DNA of 64,000 nt from Pycnopodia helianthoides (GCA_032158295.1 CM063243.1:5154948-5218947), one strand, 5' to 3'; positions 49,166 through 61,424 are shown, counted from the stretch's first letter. Notes: generated by a model from the sequence alone, not told the origin. Translations and numbers: made by a program.

Positions 49166-49355
49166 CTAACTGGATACAGTCCGCTCGGGTTTCACTCCAC
49201 GTGAGGTCGGATTGACAATACCAACACAGCAGACCCTCGGAACTCATAGGCGCCAGGACAGCCGAAGTTGACCCGCTCACCCGGAAGATAAACACGCTTG
49301 TCCGGATCCACGGTGACAATATCCCATGCATCATGAGTAAGTTCGCATCCGAAAA
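49166..49355 (-). pseudogene. Copy B exon: CCP domain, frameshifted
   Basis: 190 nt instead of 189. One base is gained within EFRGSAV-W, after which the frame meets a TGA inside the exon. The donor has drifted from GTAGGG to GTGGGG. Confidence 0.8.
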
Positions 49356-49605
49356 CTGGCCAATAAAAAATGTGTGAAATTTCAACTTCACCTTTTTCTT
49401 TGTTATTAGGTTTTCCTGGCCAATTTCAACAAAAATATAACATCCGCATTCATCAGTCTAAACAAGTAATTCAAGTTTCAACAGTTTAGCAATCACTTGT
49501 CAAATACGATCATCCAATTCATTAGGTAGCAAAGATAATTGAATTTCGTCAAAAGCCAGCAGCAAGAGGCTGGTCAACCGCATTCAATGTCATCAGTTGT
49601 AAACA

Positions 49606-51163
49606 GAAGTGGTTAAAATTCAACCTGTGAAATGTAATAGAATGACTGAACCAAAGCTGAATAAGATGACTAAGATCATGTGTAAAATAGAAAAAACACG
49701 AAATTGAGTGCAATAAAAGCAAAAAAAAAAATAAACCTAGTTTGATCAAATCTAGCAGAAACAATTTAAAGACATGCGGTAATATTTGTTGAAATTGAGC
49801 GGGAAACACAAGTCAAATAATTGAATAAGATATGAACATAATGAAGATATAAACTAATGCGCTGTCCGACGTCACGACAAGCGTTAATACCTGCTATTGT
49901 GTGCGTACATTTGGACATTTAGGGCGTCACGTCAGGAGCCGTCTATAAATTATGTGACCTTCGACATTTCTCCAAAACAAAAATCAGCAACATGGGCTAC
50001 AGACCGTTCTTTTTGCAACGCTATCGATTTGCCAATATCACTTATTAATATTGTGCACCAACACCAAAAAGTATACGCAAACAAATCTGTATGTCATTAC
50101 AGGATTACATAAAATTTTAAACATGTCAGATTTTTACCAACCCCGTTAAATGGATATGTTTGTGTTTGTTTATACCTCTGACGAAGGTCCGGATTGGATC
50201 GAAAGCTAAAGGCCATCTACCCTACTAATTTGATATGATATAAATATTCAGTTGATAACCCGCTCTCTCCGCAGGTTCCTCTTGCCTATTCCTATACAAC
50301 CTATTGTTAGTTGCATTATCTTGATACAGCTTGCCCTGTACTGCTACTCCAGGTGTTTTTTTTTAATATTATTATTATTTTTTTTTTTTAGATCGACCTG
50401 TTCTTTTCCCAACAACTTCTCCACAGACTTGTTCTATAATTACCTCTTTTTCATTTTTGTAAATACTTTTGTCTTGTTCCCTATTGTTAGCTGCATCATC
50501 CCCGATGCAGCTTGCCCTCTAGTCCTGCCTTTTCATGTTTTAAATATATAAACGACAATCTGCAAATACTATACCAACAATGATGATTGTGTACAATAAG
50601 CTTACCAAGGTGGCAAAGGTTTCCTCCGTAACCAGGAGCACAATGGCAAGCCGAGGAAGTGCATGTTCCGCCATTCATACAAGGAGAGCTACCACAAAAA
50701 TCTAGAAGAGGGCAAACGATTAGAAAATGGATTGGATAGCGTCAGCTTCCTGATAACTTTGATAACTTAGTCAGTGCAATTTTCGTGTACCCTTGGGGGG
50801 GGGGTCATCTCTTATAAATGAATTAGGCTTTGTAAATCTTATTCAGGGTTGAGATATGGACAAAATATGAAAATTCCTGAAAAATTGTTTGCAGGTCTGG
50901 GTTCCACTTATTCTAGACCGGGACCAGAGCTTACAATTCAGGAGAATTTGCAGATCATGTGTATCATTAGAAATACAAAGCTACAGGTTTTAACACATTT
51001 TGGACTGTTTTTCTTCCTTGCCAACTGCTCTAATTCTTGAGAAAGAAAAAAATTGAAGGCTCAAGGAGGTTTTGAGAAAATCCTGATATCAGGAAAAATC
51101 TTGAGAATTATCAAACTCAGGGAGAGATAATTACTTAGTGTTACCAATCGCATTGGCTTTAAA
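49606..51163. repeat. 1.55-kb direct duplication inside copy B, member 2
   Basis: Partner of 47378-48920. The CCP exon lies between the two members, so the duplication creates EGF-EGF-CCP-EGF in copy B. Confidence 0.85.
50606..50701 (-). CDS. Copy B exon: extra EGF-like domain (duplicate 2)
   Basis: 96 nt, symmetric phase 1. [13 protein letters not shown] and SSACHCAPGYGGNLC. Same peptide as 48362-48457; it lies in the second member of the 1.55-kb duplication. Confidence 0.7.
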
Positions 51164-51219
51164 TCTCACAAAGTCACCACAGCCTACGAAGCAAAATTGT
51201 TGACGTATGCCCTTCTTAC

Positions 51220-51327
51220 CGAATTCACAAAAGTCACCCCCGTAGCCTTGAGTACATTGGCAAGTGAAGCCAGCCGTCAAGAGAGTGCAGGTACCTCCGT
51301 TCCTACAGGGAGTGCTGTCACAAAAAT
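51220..51327 (-). CDS. Copy B exon: first EGF-like domain
   Basis: 108 nt, open, [14 protein letters not shown] and [14 protein letters not shown]. All six cysteines are kept. Confidence 0.75.
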
Positions 51328-51442
51328 CTGCACCAGGACAAATAATGTAAGAATGTGAATTTCATTTGTAACGATATCCATGGTTATTTTTAGCATGAGC
51401 AGATTTAACACAAAGTCACACTACAGGATGCTTAACTGTTAA

Positions 51443-51777
51443 AGGTATTGTACACTTTTGGTAACGGCTCAAAATCAGTGTCCACATTTTGTGTGATTCA
51501 ACATATGCATGAAAAAACAAACCTGTGAAAGTTTGAGCTCAATTGGTCATCGAGGTCACGAGAAAATAATGAAAAGAGATCTAATGTGTTTTCTGTTTTT
51601 TTCAAATTATCGCGCGCGATAATTACTATTGTTTTACTCGTTTCTCAAAAACGATAGCATTTTAGGCAGAAATATTTTAAAGAACCCTTTCTACCATTAT
51701 TTACTTTAAATCATGTAAGTTATGTGTGAATCTGTGAACTTTGTGTTTTTCGATCTTACCAATAGTGTACAGGGCCT
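51443..51777. mobile_element. TTAA-flanked MITE, AGGTATTGTACAC family
   Basis: 335 bp between TTAA at 51439-51442 and 51778-51781. Inverted ends AGGTATTGTACACTTTTGGT and, from the right, AGGCCCTGTACACTATTGGT. Copy A has the empty site, one TTAA in TGTTAAGGGGAACT near 32507. Confidence 0.9.
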
Positions 51778-52315
51778 TTAAGGGGAAGTTGTGCAGTTTG
51801 CCCAATCCAAGAATGACATTATCTATTTAGAGATAAGTGTTTCAACCAAGTTTAAAGCTTACATGAAAACGTAATCCTTTAAAATCTTACTTCTTGAGGA
51901 TGTTAAACGTTTCCATGCTTTCTTCAGTCAGGACTTGTAAGTTTAGTTGAAGGAAACACGGCATACAAATTGGACCGAATTACTTAACTAGGTCCTTCTA
52001 ATAATTAGCAAAAGCTTGTTTTCTATAGGTGGTCTATTTAGATCTTAACTATTTTTTAAATTCGAATTATTGATGTAAATTTGACTGTAGAAAGTTGATT
52101 GTTTCTGTGAGCAAATTAATCGAAGTTTGTTAATCACACCTGATAGGAGACTTTGGAAAGCTAGATGGCATAGACATTCCCGGTGAATCCCCACTCCTTG
52201 TATAGTTATGAGTTCTTTAAATTACTGTCTTCAAACCTGTTTTCGAATCTGTAACCTGTAATTTGTCTACATGTTTACCTTTTCGGTAAAATTGGGCAAC
52301 ATCATAAATACAAAC

Positions 52316-52576
52316 CTTCGTAAATGTGAATTCCCACGGCACGTTGGAAGACTGCTGGACCGTAATTTCTCTCCCCTACGCCCGTCGTTGATACGCGAAG
52401 AACAGTGAAAGTCCCCCAATCAGTCCAATACAAGTTATCATTAAGCAGGGCTAGATCAAATGGTACGAGTGTGCCCCTAATGGGAGTTAGATCTATCACA
52501 ACTGTCCGGATGTTGCCGAGGAGGTCGCTTTGCTCAATTGTTTCCAAATGGCTGTCACACCAGTACAGTTTGTTTT
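52316..52576 (-). CDS. Copy B exon: propeller blades 5-6
   Basis: 261 nt, open. [18 protein letters not shown] and [16 protein letters not shown]; ends GIHIYEG. Confidence 0.75.
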
Positions 52577-52880
52577 CTGTAAAACAATAAAACAAATATA
52601 ATATATGTAATGATAATTGTAAAAATTACATATTACGCACACTTTAACATTAATTTGGGGTTGAACAAGGAAACTACCAACCGAACCATCTAGCTCTAAT
52701 GTTGGCGGAGTCCCTATGTTGTCAATATCTTTGTTCGGTGGTATTGATTCAAATTCACGTTACTTCGCTCATGTCCAGTAATTTGCCAGGCAGTCTGGCA
52801 AACATAACGGTTCTAAAGGTATACTTTGCCTTTAAGTAAGAAAACCAAATCACCAGAATCTTAGTTTTAATTTTATGTAC

Positions 52881-53008
52881 CTCGATGATCTATAACCAGA
52901 CCACTTGGAAGCAGCATGTTGTCTTGGACAATGACGGTTCTGTCAGTTCCGTCAAGATTTGCTCTCTCTATGGTTCCATTGTTTCCCAAATCTGTCCAGT
53001 AGATGTGC
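52881..53008 (-). CDS. Copy B exon: propeller blade 4
   Basis: 128 nt, open, encodes [20 protein letters not shown] and ends SGLVIDHRG. It has the canonical YWTD where copy A has YWTN. Confidence 0.75.
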
Positions 53009-53419
53009 CTAAAAAGCAGATAGAGTTGTAATAAAGTTATTTCACAATAAAGAGAATTATAAAACAATGGACAGTCTAAACAATACTGAAAAAAGGAGCA
53101 GATATTTGACATGTTCACACTATTTGCTACTGGCACGGATCCACCATGTACGTGTAGAGCCTCGACTTCATGCTTTATTATATTAGCCCTGATGCGAAGC
53201 AGGCTGATAATTTTTTCTTTCTTTCTTTGGTCAAACGGTCACGTGATCAAAATGAAAAAGGCCATAACTCCTAAACTATTTGGCTGATTTTTAATAACAA
53301 AACTTGGTCAAATTAAACCTTGACACATGCCCTATCTAGCGATTGTCCTAAAGTTGCTTTATCTCCCACATTCTTCAGCTGATTGCTACAATTAGTACTG
53401 TATTGGCTCAAGGAACAAT

Positions 53420-53720
53420 TTTTGGCCAGTGGTCACATCGGTCAGCAGTGGTCATTTCAGTGGTCAGCAGTGGTGAAAAAATAAAAACACAATGTTTTTG
53501 CATTTTAAATGTATTTCATTTATTTAATGTTGTTCTAAAAACTTGGCCAATGATCATCTAGTGGTCAATAGTGATCGTTTGCTAAAAACTTTCCAAATTA
53601 TTCTCCTTTTGCTACCAAACCTGGTCAAAAACTTCAATGACACAAGCCCCATTTTGTGCGTACACGAATTGTGGCAAGTGGTCACCCATCGGTCAGCAGT
53701 GGTAATTTTATGGGGAAAAA
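53420..53720. repeat. Scattered GGTCAGCAGTGGT repeats
   Basis: Short imperfect repeats of GGTCA-CAGTGGT in the copy B intron, with a few also in copy A near 34630 and 35095. Confidence 0.5.
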
Positions 53721-54017
53721 AACCCAGTTTTGGGTATATGTTTTAAATTTATTTCATAGGACTGTTTGTGCTTTGTGAAATACCTTAGCTCTAGTTTGTA
53801 TTGTATTTATGTGTCTGTTTGGATAAAAGTTTCATTACATTACCGTGACAATACAGAGTTATGTATATCACTGATGTCCCTACATGCAAATGGCTGACCG
53901 TGCAAATGGCGAATATATTCATTCGTCCCATGACACCAGCATCAACAAAGGCACTGAAGCCAAATGAACATCCATTTGCACCAAAGACAATAACATTCCC
54001 AACGAGTGTTTACTTAC

Positions 54018-54180
54018 CCATAGTCATGATCAGTAATAATGCCCCGTGGCCGGATGATGTTCGCGACAATAATTTCTTTTCTCCTTGATGAGCCGTCCAT
54101 GGGGATCCGTGCAATGTGACCTAGTTCGTCTGTCCAATACACCATCCTTGCTACAATATCTAGCGCCAAACCGCCTGGCA
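54018..54180 (-). CDS. Copy B exon: propeller blade 3
   Basis: 163 nt, open, encodes [20 protein letters not shown]. Splice sites as in copy A. Confidence 0.75.
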
Positions 54181-56093
54181 CTGTTTTAAAAAGACGGTCA
54201 GGAAATCAACATTTAAATGGCCACCTTGAGGCATCTATAAGCGTTCAGCTTCCACTATGCCTCCCAACTATTAAACACGTCGTTACAACATTGCACAACG
54301 TTGTGATAAGGTGTTTCAATTTGGTCGATGGGATGACAACGATTTGACTACGTTGCATGAACGTCAGATCTTAACATGGTTTTCAACCATTGTCGTACAT
54401 CGGTTGCATGTTTATATTCTATGCAACATTACCGAAAAGTATGATACGTAACGTTTTCACAACGATGTATTATTACAAAGTAATATTAAGGTAAGGCCAC
54501 AACGTTGTGTATAAGTTATTATGTTGTGACGAGCACGTTGTATTTTGGGTTTTATTAAAACGTCAGGCAGTCACGTTGTCTTGAGGTTGTATTTCGGTTT
54601 TGTTAAAACGCAATGTCTAAGTTTTGGTGATCATGTTATCTGCACGTTGTCACAGCCACGTTTTCCCAACGTTTTAACTACAAAGTATGTTGTGACCGGC
54701 ACGTACTTATCGTAGTATCTTTTTGTTTACCATCACGTTGAGAAAATGCATTTTAGTTTAATTACAACAAACATAGTTAATGGTGTATAGACCATTACAT
54801 CGTAAACGTTGTATTTTAGTTGGTATTGGCGAGTTATTCATGTTTAGACCATATGTTGAATAGTTCAAACAGCTGGTTGGGATGGTTTTATTGTCATTTA
54901 TACTAACCAACAACTAGTTTTACAATGTTTAACACCACAAACATGTTGTTCTCATTTTAATTCTCTATATCGGTAGTCATAGATAAAATAGCCACTCGAG
55001 GAGCGTTTTCATCACATAGGCATTTTGTGATCAATCTTAAAAGTACTAATCATTAGTTGCATTTAATTGGGCTTGATGTGTCAAGCAGCATTGCGTGGTG
55101 TGGGAGGAGATTCTATCCCCCACTCATGTACAGCGGCATTCCAAGTTACTTCAAACTTTGAAAGTGTCTTTAAAACATTAAGGACTTTCGTTTTTGTTTC
55201 TCTCGAAGATTCTGTACAGGAGTGGGGGAGGGGTATATAATCTCCTCCCACACTGCACACTGCTGCTTGACACAATAAGCCCAGTTAAAAGCTCACTTGC
55301 ATTAATCCAATCCAAGCTTGCCCCGAATTTTGAAGCTGGGCAATCCCAATTTATATAGAAGTCGAAAAGTCTCCAACATTAAGTGGCTGTGTGCTTCGGT
55401 AGGTTTCTAAAATCTTGTTAAAAATATGAACACGCCCACATTTAGCAATGTTTTCTTGTGTATTTTTTTTCCCAGGGAGGGTGCCAATCTAAGTAGCCGC
55501 TTTTAAAACAATGGCTTCCAAGACCTGCCGTTTCCTCATTTCACAATGTACGTCGATGACCTAAAAGTTACGCATATTGCTCAAAATATTCTTACGCACC
55601 CAAATACATTGACGTTGACGTAAATACTCTCTTCTTTGGCCAACCCCCCCCCCAAAAAAAAAACAACAAACGCCCAGTTTTAAGACTCGGTTCAGATCAC
55701 TCATTCACGTTTGTGCTTTTGAGTAACAGCAAAAGGTCATGAAAAGTTACGACACTATTAACATCACTGCATTGGTCATGAAAAGTTACGTCATTATTAA
55801 CATCACTGCATTAGTATTTCCTTTGTAGGATCAAAGTCGAAAAATCTTACGAAAACCTAAGCAGCGTTTGGCTTACAGTTAGAAGTGAAAGTGAACATTA
55901 ATTTTAGTTAGACACTTCCTTTTAAAACCGACACAGAAAACAACAACAATTTTAAAAAATTTCTGAGTCATAGTCCAGATTGATAACATTTAACTAGTGC
56001 ACATTTTAACCAAAATTGTCCAAAGGTGACTTAAAAAAAGGAAAAGAAAGAGAATTAAACAACTACATAAAAAAAAAGTGTTTACCATACCTA

Positions 56094-56329
56094 CCATGGA
56101 GTTCATTAATAACGATTGTTTGGCCACTGCCATCAAGACGAGCTTTGGAGATTTTCGGAGATGGTTGCCCGGTATCAGTCCAGTAAACCATCCTCTCAAC
56201 CGGGTCAAAATCCACGGCCACTGGCGGACAACACCAATGAGGGGTAGTGGAGCTAGATCGGCCAGGCCTTGCGAGATGCTTCCCTGGTAAATTGTCCCAT
56301 TATCAAGATCCGCAACCAGCACAAAAGCA
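56094..56329 (-). pseudogene. Copy B exon: propeller blades 1-2, frameshifted
   Basis: 236 nt instead of 237. The frame is lost after LPLIGVVR, where one C is missing; the rest reads PWILTRLRG in the wrong frame. The splice sites (TTACTAG acceptor, GTAGGT donor) are kept. Confidence 0.8.
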
Positions 56330-56652
56330 TCTAGTAATTTTCGTTAACATCTCATTAAAGTTACATGTTATTCGTTATGAACTAAAAGAGAAACGTTTGA
56401 TTGAACATGTTTGAAAATTTTGCCAAACATTTCGAAAGCTTAGTCCCCCCGATTTGACATAAACTTTATATCCATGGAATTGCCATAAGGGTAAATTCTA
56501 CAGGCATTGTTTAGGTAAAAAACTTTGATGCGTTCGAAATGAGCACTTCAGTTCCACAAAAGCCATTTTTTGCCCCAGCGAAAAAAAACAAAACAAAACT
56601 GTGTGACAATTGGATATTTATGTGTTCCCCCCCCCCCCTGTGTCTACCTTAA

Positions 56653-57038
56653 AGGAACATTACAGAACTGGTTTTTGCCAACAAAACAGTTGCTGGCAGT
56701 GTAAGCACTTTATGTAATCCACCATGTACATAAACTAACAAACCTGTAGAAGTTTGAGATCGATCGGCCATCTGGGTCACAAGAAAATAGTGAAAAACCG
56801 ATTACACATTTGCATGAAATCATATAGATTCAACAAAAGAATAAAACGCTCACTGAGCGATAAACTCCAATCGGAATATTAGTTTATTCATTTCTCATCA
56901 AATATGGCATTTCAGACCGAAATATTTTAAGGGATGTTTTCTACTATCATCATCATCAGACCGTGTAAGTTTTATGTAAATCTGTGATCAAAAAGTTTAT
57001 TTTACAAGTTTTTTTCTTACCAATTCTGTAATGTTCCT
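56653..57038. mobile_element. TTAA-flanked MITE, AGGAACATTACAGAAT family, full length
   Basis: 386 bp between TTAA at 56649-56652 and 57039-57042. Copy A has the precise empty site TACCTTAAACTGCTTGCC near 39310. The internal palindrome CGCTCAGTGAGCG is kept. Confidence 0.93.
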
Positions 57039-57668
57039 TTAAACTGCTTGCCAGTTAATGGCCAAGTGTGGCATGACCCTAAAAATCACGAATCAATCAA
57101 AATCATAGATTTTTTATTTTTAAATACACTTTACAATTCGAGCTTAAAAACCATACACTGAATATTCATCTGCACTAAAGACATAACAAACTTGGAATTT
57201 GATTGTCATACTTATACTTCGCATTTGGTTTCCACACAGAGATAATAGTTTTGGTAGTGTAACATGAAAAAAGTCACCTGCATTCGATTGTACCTTTAAG
57301 GCAAAAAAACCCAACAAAAACAGCAACATGTTAAATGTCCTGCCGTTTTTTAAAAAAAGGAAGGAAAAGGGCCCTTTTTCCAAAAAGTTTTTTCAAAACA
57401 ACCGGCCGGACTTTTTGTCAAGATGGTTGCCAGCTTTTTTGTGTGTGTTACTTTTGGTGTGCTAAAGTCTAAAAAATACGATCTTATTTACTTTACAATT
57501 ATTTTTTTTCGTCAGTTATGGTTAAAATTTATCCTTCAAAAAAAGAAAAAAGGAGTAGGCCTCTAAAAAGGAAGCGGGCGGGGACGCTAAACATTTTGTA
57601 ATTTTGTTTATCTGGCATAAGCATAGAGCACATTTGTTACACGTTAAAATATAAAGATCGAAACCTAC

Positions 57669-57755
57669 CTGCATCGACCCGTCTAACTTGTGTGGCAAAA
57701 AGGCAGACCAGGATCCCAAATAACATTCTCTTTGTATGTTCCATGATGTGGCTAC
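57669..57755 (-). CDS. Copy B exon: signal peptide
   Basis: ATG at 57744 starts MEHTKRMLFGILVCLFATQV. Acceptor TTTTGCCTCAG and donor GCAG|GTAGGT as in copy A. Confidence 0.75.
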
Positions 57756-58319
57756 CTGAGGCAAAACATTTTAATTGTAATTGTCTAGAGATTTTAAACA
57801 CGCACTCGACCATAGTCTACCTTTAACCAACTGCGATATAACTTCCTTTGGAATCATTACATTTTTTATCTTTAAAGAAAATGTGAATTTTTCCTTTGTC
57901 TTTCTCAAAGGCGACACAAACAAATGAGTCTGGCAGTGGCTTATTATCCCAAAATAAATTGCTAGACATTACCATGTTTCTTTTACTTGGGAAATTGATT
58001 GTGATTGCTCTTTAGGTAAAGGCTTGCATGTTTAGGCGGAAGTAGCAGGAACTTGGTAGTGCCACAAATGTGCGCGCACATGACGTAATGACTTGCTGGT
58101 CGTTTTGCAACACTTTCCTCTCAAACGTTTCCACAATACAATCGGACTACTTGAGGGCTGGAAAATCAACTGAGCAGAAGTCGCCCCAAGTTATCCTGGA
58201 ATAGTTTTGAGAAGGTGCATGAGGCTCTTCTAACCTTATCATACATTTAAGTCGTACGTGAGGTAATCAGAATAAGAACACATATAAACGAAGAAAAAGA
58301 AGAAAGAAAGAATACTTAC

Positions 58320-58350
58320 CAAGCTTGACTCTCAGTCGACATCCAAACAT
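58320..58350 (-). other. End of the leader (5' UTR) exon of copy B
   Basis: GTTTGGATGTCGACTGAGAG and CAAGCTTG|GTAAGTATT match the end of the copy A leader. Similarity stops about 30 bp upstream, so the two copies have different upstream sequence. Confidence 0.45.
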
Positions 58351-58905
58351 AGTCTTTGCGCGTCTTTGCCATTCGCTGATATGATACGTCACGTGGTGTC
58401 ATGTATACATTGGTAGTGCAATCAGTCTATTAGGTTGAAATGAATGGCTTCTTTGGTTGAGCGATCTTCAACGAAACAAACGTGCTTTTATCAACACTGA
58501 CGCACCTCAATTTGTTATTGCTAATGTTGGCCACATTGTGCGCGAATAATGCTGTTTGTGAAACCACGTTCAGTGGTAGATACCAGGGACTTTCCACGTT
58601 ACTTTCCCGTTACGTCACTGTCTGGTTTTGGCTGCAACAATGGCTGCTACCCCAATGGGTATCAAGCTTGAATCTGGGACCACTTTAAAGAAGCCTCCGA
58701 TAAATATATATCAATTTAAAAAAAAAAAATCGTTTTTCTCAGTTACTATATAGATGACGTCATTGACCACCATCTTTGATGAAAAACTATGGAAAAATGA
58801 ACTCGTCTACGCGCTGTTCAAAACCCTCAGCCAATGATAGCCTGTCACGCGTGCACGATTCATCAAAGATGGCGGTCAATGCATTAATGCAAGGGGTATA
58901 TACAT

Positions 58906-58940
58906 TGATCTCCATTATACTGTCAGTATAATGGAGATCA
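58906..58940. repeat. Near-perfect palindrome, 17-bp arms
   Basis: TGATCTCCATTATACTG at 58906-58922, one base, CAGTATAATGGAGATCA at 58924-58940. A decayed counterpart lies at 60203-60239. Possibly the tip of an inverted-repeat element whose outer arms read TTGACCACCATCTTTGATGA near 58763. Confidence 0.75.
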
Positions 58941-59097
58941 TTGGGTCTAATAGCAGCTATAAATCAGGACAATATTGTCTTAATACAATACACAGCACGC
59001 AGTGGCAACAGAGCAACGCGCAGCCCATAAACAACAGTAATTAAAAGGCACATAAAACGCGACTATCTGCAATAGACTCGGTAAGTCTCGCAACGAT

Positions 59098-59188
59098 GAG
59101 GTCACCATTGAGCCTCCGGGCACCTCTGAGGTCACCATTGAGCCTCCGGGCACCTCTGAGGTCACCATTGAGCCTCCGGGCACCTCTG
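59098..59188. repeat. 30-bp tandem triplicate
   Basis: GAGGTCACCATTGAGCCTCC followed by GGGCACCTCT, three perfect copies. Confidence 0.95.
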
Positions 59189-61424
59189 AGCCATCAGCTA
59201 TGGGAGATTAACGTGGGTGCAATTCTAAGTAATTTTTTATTTCTGTCACATCACTTTTTATAATCCCCCCAAAACATACTGATAGAATGATTGCATTTCA
59301 AACTAACAATGTAATATATAGGTTTTCCCAGCCAATTTTAGCAAAAATTCATTCAATTTCATAAACACATATTCAAATTCAACTTATAAATAAAATCTTG
59401 AAACTGATGAAAAAAATAAAGAAATAGTGCTCGACCCTTAAATATCCGGCTCAAAGTGTCAAATTGCGATTTAACGCCGACTGTGTTACGCAAACAGTGT
59501 CGACTGTACTAACAAACCGAGGTTGGGAAGTATTTTACATCGGGATATAAGTGCATTTTACGTAACGCTGCATGGAGTCGCCGGATCAAATCATGCCCGA
59601 ATTTGTGCGATCGTCATACAGGTTTTGTGATAACATGAACATCAGTTGGGAATTAAAAAAAAAAATTGTTTACAAGTAACCGGAAACGGAGATCAAGTCG
59701 TTCGCTTTTGATACATTTCATGGCTAAATGTATACTTTCTCAACAATATTATGATATAAATTGTACAGCCATAAACTAAATGAAACTAAAATTTGCGTGT
59801 CTTCGCCATCCGCTGAGATGACGTCGTACCCTCTATATGTCACGTGATGACATGTAAACATTGGTAGCGCAATAGGTTGAAATGAATGGCTTCTTTGGTT
59901 GAGTGATCTTCAATGAAACAAACTTGCTTTCATTGACACTGACGCACGTCAATATTTGTCAGGGACTTTCCATATTACTGGCCCGTTTCGTCACTGTCTG
60001 GTTTTGGCTGCAACAATGGCTGCTACCCCGTTGGGTATCAAGCACGAATAAAGGACCAGTTTAAAGAAGCCTTCGTTAAAAAATATATTTCTAAAAAAAT
60101 TGTTTTTCTCAGTAACTATAGATGACCTCATTGACCACCATCTTCGACGAAAAACAATGCACGATTCTGCAAAGATGGCGCTTAATGCAAGGGGCGTATA
60201 CATTGATCTCCATTGTACTGTAATTATAATGGAGATCAATGGGTCTATAGCAGCTATAAATCGGGACCATTGTGCAGAGGTGCGTACGGCATACTCGCCA
60301 CAGGGTCAAGTTTACCTTGTGACTTATTAAAAAAAAAAAGCCGGTCATGCTCTTTTTGAGTTAAAATGTTGCACGTAAATGGATAAACTGCTCCTCGTTG
60401 AAACTTTTCACCCATAATGCAAAGTGAACATTATACGGAGATACAAGTCGTAGGCACAAGTCACAATCAAAGATGGATGGGGTGGACGTAATTCTATACA
60501 CAAAGCAAACATTTTCAGAGCAGTTCTTTGTCTCTAAACTGCCTCTAACATTTGCCTTGTGTGACAAAGCCCTCTACTGTTTCACTGTTTCACCGTGTCA
60601 ACGCAATTCTTACGAGCGAAGCTTAAACTTTTTCGCTAAACTTATCGCTTGAGTCTGTGCACATCCATGGTTCAACATTACTGAGGAAAACTTCACAATT
60701 TGGTACGAGTAAACCCTTCAAATTGAACTCAGCCCATTCCATGGGCTTCTGGAAATCGTTTGAGCCGAACTTGATCTAGGAAACCCTCTTCAAACACAGT
60801 TTACGGTGGCCTCGGGTCTACCAAGTGTTTACAATTGTTAACTAGGATGTTGAATTTGTTTAGCCTTAGCAGAACGTCATCATGGAGTACACCAAAGAAA
60901 TGGTATTCTGTATCCTGATGTGCTTTCTTTCCACGGTTTTATCAGATTGGTTGATGCAGGTAATAACCTTCCTATCTAGTGTGTGACAGATGCGATGTAG
61001 TAAACTGCGTTTATAATACGTTCGAAGGATGGCAGTTTTTACAATCTAGAAAATCATTGAAAAGACTTCAAAGATAAAACGAACGTGAAACAGGGTGTGA
61101 ACCCACGACTTCCGGTGCAAACCGGAAATTGAAGTTTAATATTTGGGAACAAAATAATAACTTCTGAAAATTGCCTCTCTTTGGGATAGCTCTTTGTTGC
61201 ACATCGTTTTGTAAATGGAGTCAAAAGAACAATTTACTGTGGTTGTCTTTGGTATTGTCTGTTTAAACTTGTGAGGAAAATGGATGTTCAGACCAACACG
61301 GTTGTGTGGAAAAACTTGAGATCAAATTACTTGATTTTGAAAAATATTTGCTGTTCATTTTGGACACAAATGTTTTAAATATTAAATTACTTGTTTGAAT
61401 AAATATATACACATTACAAAAAAT

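Larger units (their letters stand above)
44855..57744 (-). pseudogene. YWTD-propeller/EGF/CCP receptor, copy B (two frameshifts)
   Basis: Exons: 57669-57744, 56094-56329, 54018-54180, 52881-53008, 52316-52576, 51220-51327, 50606-50701, 49166-49355, 48362-48457, 45524-45620, 44855-45041. Most are intact and clearly homologous to copy A. The first propeller exon has lost one C (plus strand CCACTGGCGG against CCACTGGGCGG in A), and the CCP exon has gained one base (CAATACCAACAC against CAATACCACAC). Either breaks the full-length frame. Both exons are phase-symmetric in copy A, so skipping them would keep frame; a shorter product is possible but unproven. Assembly errors are an alternative. An extra EGF exon distinguishes it from A. 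Confidence 0.75.
42100..58340. repeat. Segmental duplication unit B
   Basis: Tandem, same-orientation partner of 26500-41250. Extra material includes two 386-388 bp TTAA MITEs, one 335-bp TTAA MITE and a 1.55-kb internal duplication. Confidence 0.85.
57756..60881. other. Head-to-head interval between copies B and C
   Basis: Probable promoter region of copy B. It contains direct repeats 58350-58960 and 59790-60260 (TGAATGGCTTCTTTGGTTGA in both), a palindromic CRE-like TGACGTCA at 58755-58762, a 17-bp-arm palindrome and a 30-bp triplicate. No coding exon recognised. Confidence 0.5.

Noticed and set aside
52405..52590. Plus-strand frame inside copy B
   Set aside because: Shadow of the propeller blade 5-6 exon.
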